64,000 bases of DNA from Glycomyces tritici. Lineage in GTDB: Bacteria; Actinomycetota; Actinomycetes; Mycobacteriales; Micromonosporaceae. Below are positions 59,004 through 64,000 of the stretch, piece after piece (position 1 is the stretch's first letter; each line of letters begins with the position of its first letter). Under the pieces are notes generated by a model. It worked only from the letters and a program-made list of their open reading frames with translations, was not told the DNA's origin and made no database searches. A program made the translations under genes and the position numbers. The stretch covers positions 1-64,000 of the forward strand of contig NZ_JAUEMJ010000011.1 in NCBI RefSeq assembly GCF_030403505.1, in the 5' to 3' direction.

Positions 59004-59549
59004 TCAGCGCTTCTCCCATACCGGCTCGGACGGCAGCCCCTGCTCGGCACGGGCGCGGTCGGTCAGCTCCTGCACCAGTGCGGTCTTCGCGCGCGAGTAC
59101 TCCCCCGGCACCGTTCCGGTAGCGGCGATCTCGCGCTTGAGGCTCGCGTAGCGGGCGGCGTCCTCGGGGTGTCGTCGCAGGTAGTCGCGGAGGATTCGCT
59201 GGTTTCTGGTCGGCCAGCCGTCGAGGGTGACCACGTGCAGGATGTGGCTGCGAACGCCCTGGTCGGCGCGGACGAACAGCAGGCGGTCGGCCATGCCGTT
59301 GTCGTGCGGGTGGAATCCGCGCGCGGCCAGCGCATCCTGGTGCGCGCCGACGAGTTCGAGCCTCGGCACGGCGGCCATGAGGTCGATGACGGGCTTCGCG
59401 GCCAGTCCTGGCACCGCGGTGGACCCGATGTGCTCGATCGCCGCGAACAGGCCCGGCGCCGCACCGCTGAGCATGTCGATGGCCGCGTGCGCCTGGCGCG
59501 GCCAGTCGGGGTCGTAATCGGCGATGTGCAGCTTGGCGTCGATCGGCAT
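59004..59549 (-). CDS. GrpB/UPF0157 family protein
   Basis: A 181-aa GrpB-type nucleotidyltransferase-fold protein. Conserved HIADYDPDWPRQAHAAIDML, the signature AIEHIGSTAVPGLAAKPVID and LMAAVPRL, then VRSHILHVVTLDGWPTRNQR. These proteins are related to nucleotidyltransferases; the reaction is not established. ATG 59549 gives the standard N-terminus. A perfect 18-bp palindrome lies 68 bp upstream. Confidence 0.85.
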   Translation of the reverse strand: MPIDAKLHIADYDPDWPRQAHAAIDMLSGAAPGLFAAIEHIGSTAVPGLAAKPVIDLMAAVPRLELVGAHQDALAARGFHPHDNGMADRLLFVRADQGVRSHILHVVTLDGWPTRNQRILRDYLRRHPEDAARYASLKREIAATGTVPGEYSRAKTALVQELTDRARAEQGLPSEPVWEKR

Positions 59550-59616
59550 GAGCGCTATCCTCCATCAAGCGCGACCATCCGCGGCATCGAGTCGGCGGGG
59601 GCCGGGCTCGCGGGAC

Positions 59617-59634
59617 CGTCTCACCGGTGAGACG
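59617..59634. promoter_or_regulatory. perfect 18-bp palindrome CGTCTCACCGGTGAGACG
   Basis: Gapless inverted repeat in the divergent region between grpB and the STAS gene. The 327-bp interval has no gene. It could be an operator for a TetR- or GntR-type regulator. Confidence 0.5.
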
Positions 59635-59876
59635 CCGTTCCGGGCGCAGTCCTCAGTGTCCCGACTGGTGGACCGTGCCGTGGATCTGAGGCGCTCGGGC
59701 GCGCCGGTGATAGCATCCTCACCACCGCGGATCGGCCCGCGCCCCGCAAGGGCCCGACCTCGGATGGAATCTTTATCGACCTCATCACCGCTTCGCGAGA
59801 GGTGGGCCATGTGGCAAGCGCGGAGCACCGGCTCCCGTGAGATGCACCGGTTTGTAGTGACCCATTGGGAGGTGTC

Positions 59877-60287
59877 GTGACAGCGGAACCTGCGGACGGC
59901 AAGTCCGGTGAGTCGCATTCCTCCCCAGTGGCGAATTCGCGTACACCTCTTACCGAACCGGACACTTCGGTCGAGCAGCTGCTGATCACCGAATGCGACT
60001 GCCACGAGGCCGGACTGCTGGTGGTCGGTGAGATAGATTTGAACGGCCACGACGACTGGGAGAAAGCACTGCGTCGGGTCACCGGCCATGGCGCCGAGGT
60101 CCACCTCCACCTCGCTGGGCTCCGATTCATCGACGTCCGAGGGGTCACCTTGCTCGTGAACATCGCAGACGGCCTGGACGGCGGTCAGCTGATCGTCGCC
60201 CACGGGGCGCCCCCTGGCTTCGACCGGGTCATGCGGGTGCTGTGGCCGGACTGCGCGGCCGGGATACTGATCGAAGGAGATCAATGA
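59877..60287 (+). CDS. STAS-domain anti-sigma factor antagonist
   Basis: A 136-aa protein. The STAS fold follows an N-terminal extension: ECDCHEAGLLVVGEIDLNGH, then VHLHLAGLRFIDVRGVTLLV. The LRFIDVRG motif is where SpoIIAA-type antagonists carry the phosphorylated Ser/Thr; here Asp-Val-Arg replaces the usual DSSG, so phospho-control may differ. GTG 59877 follows GGGAGG (59867-59872). Overlaps the next gene by ATGA and should act with it in a partner switch. Confidence 0.75.
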   Translation: MTAEPADGKSGESHSSPVANSRTPLTEPDTSVEQLLITECDCHEAGLLVVGEIDLNGHDDWEKALRRVTGHGAEVHLHLAGLRFIDVRGVTLLVNIADGLDGGQLIVAHGAPPGFDRVMRVLWPDCAAGILIEGDQ

Positions 60288-61252
60288 CCGAAGCATCAAC
60301 ATCGGGCATCCGCGATCAGGAGAACACGGACGGGTTCGAGCACCCCGTCTTCTTCTACTCCTCGCCCGACGAGTTCCTCGCCGGCACCGTTCCGTTCATC
60401 GAGGCCGCCCTGAGCGCCGATGAGCCCGCGGCCGCCGCCGTGCCCAAGCACAACCTGGAGTCCCTCAGGAAGGCGCTGGGGACCTCCGCCGAGCGCGTCA
60501 TGCTCATCGACATGACCGATGCCGGCGCCAATCCCGGCCGGATCATCCCCGGGGTGCTGCGCTCATTCGTAGACGCCCACAAGGGCAGTCACCGGGTGCG
60601 CATCATCGGCGAGCCGATCTGGCCCGGCCGCAGCGAACTGGAGTACCCGGCGTGCGTCCAGCACGAGGCGCTGCTCAACCTCGCCTTCGACGGCCGCCCG
60701 GTCACCAAGCTCTGCCCTTACGACGCCGAAGGCCTCAGCCCGCAGACGATCGCGGACGCGCGCGCCACGCACCCGCTGGTCATCGACAGCACGGGGCGGC
60801 ACCCGAGCGAGCAGTACGATCCGGGCCGCATCCTGACCGACTACAACCAGCCGCTGGCCCCCGCGCCGAGGACCGCCATCGAGCGCGTCGCCGACAAGCG
60901 GACGCTCGACAACGCGCGCTGGTTCGTGACCTCGTACGGGCGCTCGGCCGGCCTCTCGAGCATGCAGCTCATCGACCTCGAGATCGCCGTCACCGAACTC
61001 TTGACCAACAGCATCCAGCACGGCGGCGGCACCGGCACGTTCCGCGTCTGGACCGAAGGCGCGCAGTTCATCTGCGAGGTCTGCGACGTCGGGCACATCA
61101 CCGACCCGCTCGCGGGTCGCATGCCGAAGGACGAGTCGCAGGGACACGGACGGGGACTGGTGCTCGTCAACCAGGTCGTGGACCTGTTCCTCGCGCACAC
61201 CAGTCCCCGTGGGACCACCATCCGGATCTACCTTCGCCTGCCCGGCGCGTAG
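60284..61252 (+). CDS. MEDS sensor-HATPase anti-sigma factor kinase (copy 1)
   Basis: A 322-aa cytosolic protein. N-terminal MEDS domain about 20-190 (VFFYSSPDEFLAGTVPFIEA; GANPGRIIPGVLRSFVD; GEPIWPGRSELEYPACVQHE) and C-terminal HATPase_c about 200-320 with N-box AVTELLTNSIQHGGG and G-box EVCDVGHITDPL then GHGRGLVLVNQVVD. Such proteins bind and inhibit sigma factors and phosphorylate STAS antagonists. Overlaps the STAS gene (ATGA) and converges with the sigma gene, 15 bp apart. Confidence 0.88.
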   Translation: MTEASTSGIRDQENTDGFEHPVFFYSSPDEFLAGTVPFIEAALSADEPAAAAVPKHNLESLRKALGTSAERVMLIDMTDAGANPGRIIPGVLRSFVDAHKGSHRVRIIGEPIWPGRSELEYPACVQHEALLNLAFDGRPVTKLCPYDAEGLSPQTIADARATHPLVIDSTGRHPSEQYDPGRILTDYNQPLAPAPRTAIERVADKRTLDNARWFVTSYGRSAGLSSMQLIDLEIAVTELLTNSIQHGGGTGTFRVWTEGAQFICEVCDVGHITDPLAGRMPKDESQGHGRGLVLVNQVVDLFLAHTSPRGTTIRIYLRLPGA

Positions 61253-61267
61253 ACCCGGCGCAGCGGC

Positions 61268-62050
61268 TCAGGCGAGTTCCTCGCGGAGCTCGTTGAGCGT
61301 GCGGTTGAGCAGGCGGGAGACGTGCATCTGGGAGATGCCCACCTCCTCGGCGATCTGCGTCTGGGTCATGTCGCCGAAGTAGCGCAGGCCGAGGATCCTG
61401 CGCTCGCGCTCGGGCAGCTCCTGGACGAGCGGGGCGAGCGTCTCGTGGTTCTCGACGAGCTCGAGGGCGCTGTCCTCGCCGCCGATCGTCTCGGCCAGGG
61501 AGAGCCGGTTCTCGTCCTCGAACGGGGGCTCGTCGAGCGAGACCGCCCGGAAGGCCTGGCGGGCTTCGTAGCCCTCCTGGACTTCGCGCACGGTGATGTC
61601 GAGGTGCTCGGCCAGCTCCTCGTCGGTCGGCGGGCGGCCGAGGTCCTGGGAGAGCTCGGCGCTGGCGTGGTTGAGGGAGAGGCGCAGCTCTTGGAGCCGG
61701 CGCGGCACGCGCATGGGCCAGGTGGTGTCGCGGAAGTGGCGTCGCACCTCGCCCATGACCGTCGGGACGGCGAAGGAGAGGAAGTCCGCGCCCTTGCGGG
61801 CGTCGAACCGGTCGACCGCGTGGATCAGACCGACCGAGGCGACCTGGACCAGGTCGTCCTTCGCAATGCCCTTGCCGGAGAACCGCTGCGCGATGTGCTC
61901 GGCCAGCGGGAGGTAGCCGGTGACCAGGCGGTCCCTGACCTCGGTCCACTCGGGATCGTCCGGGTCGAGCCGCGCCAGGTCCTCGAACAGCGGCTCGAGG
62001 TGGCTGTACTCGTCCGACTTGCGGCGCTGCTGCTGTCGTGTGTGGGTCAT
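61268..62050 (-). CDS. SigB/SigF-type stress-response sigma factor
   Basis: A 260-aa group 3 sigma factor. Region 2 (LVTGYLPLAEHIAQRFSGKG; DDLVQVASVGLIHAVDRFDA; GADFLSFAVPTVMGEVRRHF), region 3 (PTDEELAEHLDITVREVQEG) and region 4 (LPERERRILGLRYFGDMTQT; IAEEVGISQMHVSRLLNRTL) are complete. Region 1.1 is absent, as in SigB/SigF. GGAGGAAG precedes ATG 62050. It lies between two MEDS-HATPase genes, the likely anti-sigma partners, on the opposite strand. Confidence 0.92.
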   Translation of the reverse strand: MTHTRQQQRRKSDEYSHLEPLFEDLARLDPDDPEWTEVRDRLVTGYLPLAEHIAQRFSGKGIAKDDLVQVASVGLIHAVDRFDARKGADFLSFAVPTVMGEVRRHFRDTTWPMRVPRRLQELRLSLNHASAELSQDLGRPPTDEELAEHLDITVREVQEGYEARQAFRAVSLDEPPFEDENRLSLAETIGGEDSALELVENHETLAPLVQELPERERRILGLRYFGDMTQTQIAEEVGISQMHVSRLLNRTLNELREELA

Positions 62051-62584
62051 AGGTTCTTCCTCCAGTCTTGGCTTGGGGGGTAGGTGCCCTGGAGTTGCAG
62101 CGGGCCCGGCTGTCCACCGAGCCCTCAATGCTGTCAACGCCGTGGTCACCGTCCGACCATTCTGGTCAGGAGTAGCATGTCCTTCAGCGACTTCGTCGCC
62201 TTTGACTCCCATCGACTTCAACGTTTTCATCAGCATACGAGAATGGCTTGGGGATGTCACCAGGCGGCTCCCAACGCAATTCTTAAACCTGTTTGAGATG
62301 GAGATCACATGTGCTTCGCGAGCCGGGAATGCGGCCGGCGATCAGCTACGCCACCAGCACGATCGCCACTCCCCCGCCACAGGGGTTCGCTGCCGCACCT
62401 CCGGAATCAGCGGCCGACCCGCTCCCCGGATATCAGCGAATAGACGTCGGTCGATAACTCACAGCTGTCTCCGCAACTACGTTTGGTTGCTTCACGTATA
62501 CTCGACCGCGACTCGATGCACACTTGTCGGCGGTCGTGAACACCGACGAGCGGCAGGCACCGTCCCGGTCGAAGGAGGCGCGTG
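62051..62584. other. divergent promoter region of the sigma factor and MEDS-HATPase copy 2
   Basis: About 530 bp without a supported gene. It must contain promoters in both directions. A GTTT...GTATAC arrangement near 62479-62500 loosely resembles sigma-B-type promoters, which would make the second regulator part of the stress regulon, but the match is weak. Confidence 0.4.
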
Positions 62585-63550
62585 ATGAGCTCAATGCCCG
62601 CCCTCCGGGCCGAGGAGCCGTTCGATCATCCCACCCTGCACTACCGCGGCCCCCAGGAGTACCTGGAAGGCACGATCCCGTTCATCGACGAGGCGCTCAC
62701 CGCCGGTGAACCCGTGGCCGTCGCAGTGCCGGCCCGCAACCTGGACCTGCTGCAGGACGCCTTGGGCGCCTCGGCGGCACGCGTGCACATGCTCGACATG
62801 ACCAAGGCCGGCGCGAACCCCGGCCGGATCATCCCCGGCGTCCTGCGCGAGTTCGCCGACCGGCATCGCGACCGCCGCGTCCGGATCATCGGCGAGCCGA
62901 TCTGGCAGGGCCGCAGCGATCTGGAGTACCCGGCCTGCGCCCAGCACGAGGCGCTGATCAACCCCGCCTTCACCGGCAGGAACGTCGCCATCCTGTGCCC
63001 GTACGACGTCGACGGCCTCGACCGGCGGGCGATCGCCGACTCGCTCGCGACGCATCCGGTCGTCATCGACGGCAAGGGGCGCCGCACCAGCGCCGCGTTC
63101 GATCACGAGCGCGTCGTCGCCCGCTACAACCGGCCGCTCCCGCCGCCGCCCAAGACGGCCATCGAACGCGCCGTCGACCGCGGCACCGTCGACAACGCCC
63201 GCTGGTTCGTGACCTCCTTCGGACGCAAGGCCGGCCTGCGCGCCGACCGGCTCATCGACCTCGAGATCGCCGTCACCGAACTGGTCACCAACAGCATCCG
63301 CCACGGCGGAGGGACCGGGACGCTGCGCGTCTGGACCGATGGCGACCTGCTCGTCTGCGAAGTGGCCGACGCCGGGCACCTCACCGACCCCCTCGCGGGC
63401 CGCCGCCCGGTCGACGGGGGCCGCGAGGGCCACGGACTGCTGCTGGTCAACCATGTCGTGGACCTGCTCCGCACCCACACGGGCCCGGCGGGCACCACCA
63501 TGAGAATCTACATAGGAATGGACTCGGACCGGGACCACTGGGCGGACTGA
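62585..63550 (+). CDS. MEDS sensor-HATPase anti-sigma factor kinase (copy 2)
   Basis: A 321-aa paralogue of 60284-61252 with the same order: MEDS (LHYRGPQEYLEGTIPFIDEA; GANPGRIIPGVLREFAD; GEPIWQGRSDLEYPACAQHE) then HATPase_c (AVTELVTNSIRHGGG; EVADAGHLTDPL; GHGLLLVNHVVD). AAGGAGG at 62572-62578 supports ATG 62585. No STAS gene is coupled to this copy. Duplicated regulators on both sides of one sigma gene suggest two input signals or two sigma targets. Confidence 0.88.
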   Translation: MSSMPALRAEEPFDHPTLHYRGPQEYLEGTIPFIDEALTAGEPVAVAVPARNLDLLQDALGASAARVHMLDMTKAGANPGRIIPGVLREFADRHRDRRVRIIGEPIWQGRSDLEYPACAQHEALINPAFTGRNVAILCPYDVDGLDRRAIADSLATHPVVIDGKGRRTSAAFDHERVVARYNRPLPPPPKTAIERAVDRGTVDNARWFVTSFGRKAGLRADRLIDLEIAVTELVTNSIRHGGGTGTLRVWTDGDLLVCEVADAGHLTDPLAGRRPVDGGREGHGLLLVNHVVDLLRTHTGPAGTTMRIYIGMDSDRDHWAD

Positions 63551-63624
63551 CCGTCGGTCGCCGCGATCTACACGTCCCCCCGTCCGCGTCGCAGGTGCAC
63601 GCTCGGGCATGGCCGAGTGCCCGC

Positions 63625-64000
63625 TCATGCCCGCAGGCATCGGTAGACGGTGTCCACGAGTCCGTTGACGCGGAGGTCGTTGCCCTCCAGCAGTTCCGAT
63701 CCGCGGTTGGGGGTGTAGCCGAACGCGAGCTCGCCGCCGGGGTCGGCGAACGCGAAGGACCCGGTCGCTCCACCGTGGCCGAAGCTCCCGGCCGGGACGC
63801 CGCCGGGGACGAACGGGCCGCCCGGGACCATGAACCCCAGGCCCCAGTCGGTGCGGATGTTCAGCACCCGGTCCCGGCCGGTGCTGTAGACCGTTCCGGC
63901 CTGCCGGGCCAGCTCGGGGCCGAACAGCCGGATGCCGTCGACCTCGCCGATGGTGGCGGCGAACAGCTTCGCCAGGCCGGCCGCATTCGCCGCGCCGTCG
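63625..64000 (-). CDS. serine beta-lactamase-like hydrolase, C-terminal part
   Basis: The last about 124 residues of a class C beta-lactamase/esterase-like protein run off the window edge. Visible segments are AAGLAKLFAATIGEVDGIRL, WGLGFMVPGG, SFGHGGATGSFAFADPGGEL and GYTPNRG. The HGGATGS motif is the KTG-like third motif (HxG) of this family. The catalytic SxxK lies outside the window. Likely an intracellular or secreted esterase; substrate unknown. Confidence 0.8.
   Translation of the reverse strand, partial: DGAANAAGLAKLFAATIGEVDGIRLFGPELARQAGTVYSTGRDRVLNIRTDWGLGFMVPGGPFVPGGVPAGSFGHGGATGSFAFADPGGELAFGYTPNRGSELLEGNDLRVNGLVDTVYRCLRA

Noticed and set aside
62479..62500. GTTT...GTATAC as a sigma-B-type promoter for the second MEDS-HATPase gene.
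   Set aside because: Spacing and -10 differ from the consensus; noted only as a possibility in the intergenic entry.
1..64000. Search by eye for CRISPR arrays, tRNA and rRNA genes.
   Set aside because: No regularly spaced direct repeats, cloverleaf arms or rRNA-like conserved blocks were seen.

Overview
The window is high-GC actinobacterial chromosome. DUF397 and DUF5753 regulator pairs, an Lsr2 nucleoid protein, a SigB/SigF-type stress sigma factor with MEDS-HATPase regulators, and secreted GH5 and PL9 polysaccharidases all point to a filamentous actinomycete. A Glycomyces-like relative is plausible, but no rRNA or tRNA is present to settle it.

The window falls into two parts. Positions 1 to about 48,600 form an accessory region full of mobile DNA, toxin and immunity genes and dead genes. 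It opens exactly on the first base of an IS5-type element (1-1395) that carries a passenger gene and has cut the HTH domain off a DUF5753 regulator. Next come DUF397 and SUKH-like genes, three tandem palindromes (3686-3755), a nuclease remnant, a secreted S1 protease with a lipoprotein, an EF-hand protein, a DddA/SCP1.201-type deaminase pseudogene with an intact Imm1 gene, acetyltransferases, a collapsed phage antirepressor, a PP2C-like protein, membrane proteins, a frameshifted hemC, an Lsr2 homologue and a broken RNA ligase. A Tn7-like module (tnsA-tnsB-tnsC-tniQ, left end at about 19,908) sits in the tail of the RNA ligase gene. Downstream of tniQ lie a NUDIX gene, a second IS of the same family with a different passenger (a two-part NUDIX protein, 27,079-29,207), the C-terminal stump of a NACHT-like protein, and an HD/S1-domain gene pair. 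The accessory part ends with a polymorphic toxin locus: a secreted LamG/DNRLRE protein (1,444 aa), an overlapping RHS/HINT toxin (about 2,304 aa) and a CdiI-type immunity gene. A dead tyrosine recombinase then abuts a truncated NAD-dependent DNA ligase gene at about 48,600, probably the right border of an island.

From about 49,100 to 64,000 the genes are intact and conventional, many with clear hairpin terminators: DUF1963-like protein, methyltransferase, GH5 cellulase with ricin-type lectin, Fe/Mn superoxide dismutase, small membrane and zinc-ribbon-like proteins, PL9 pectate lyase, a VOC protein with a TipA-type MerR regulator, GrpB, and a stress-sigma locus (STAS, MEDS-HATPase, sigma factor, second MEDS-HATPase). 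A serine hydrolase gene runs off the right edge.
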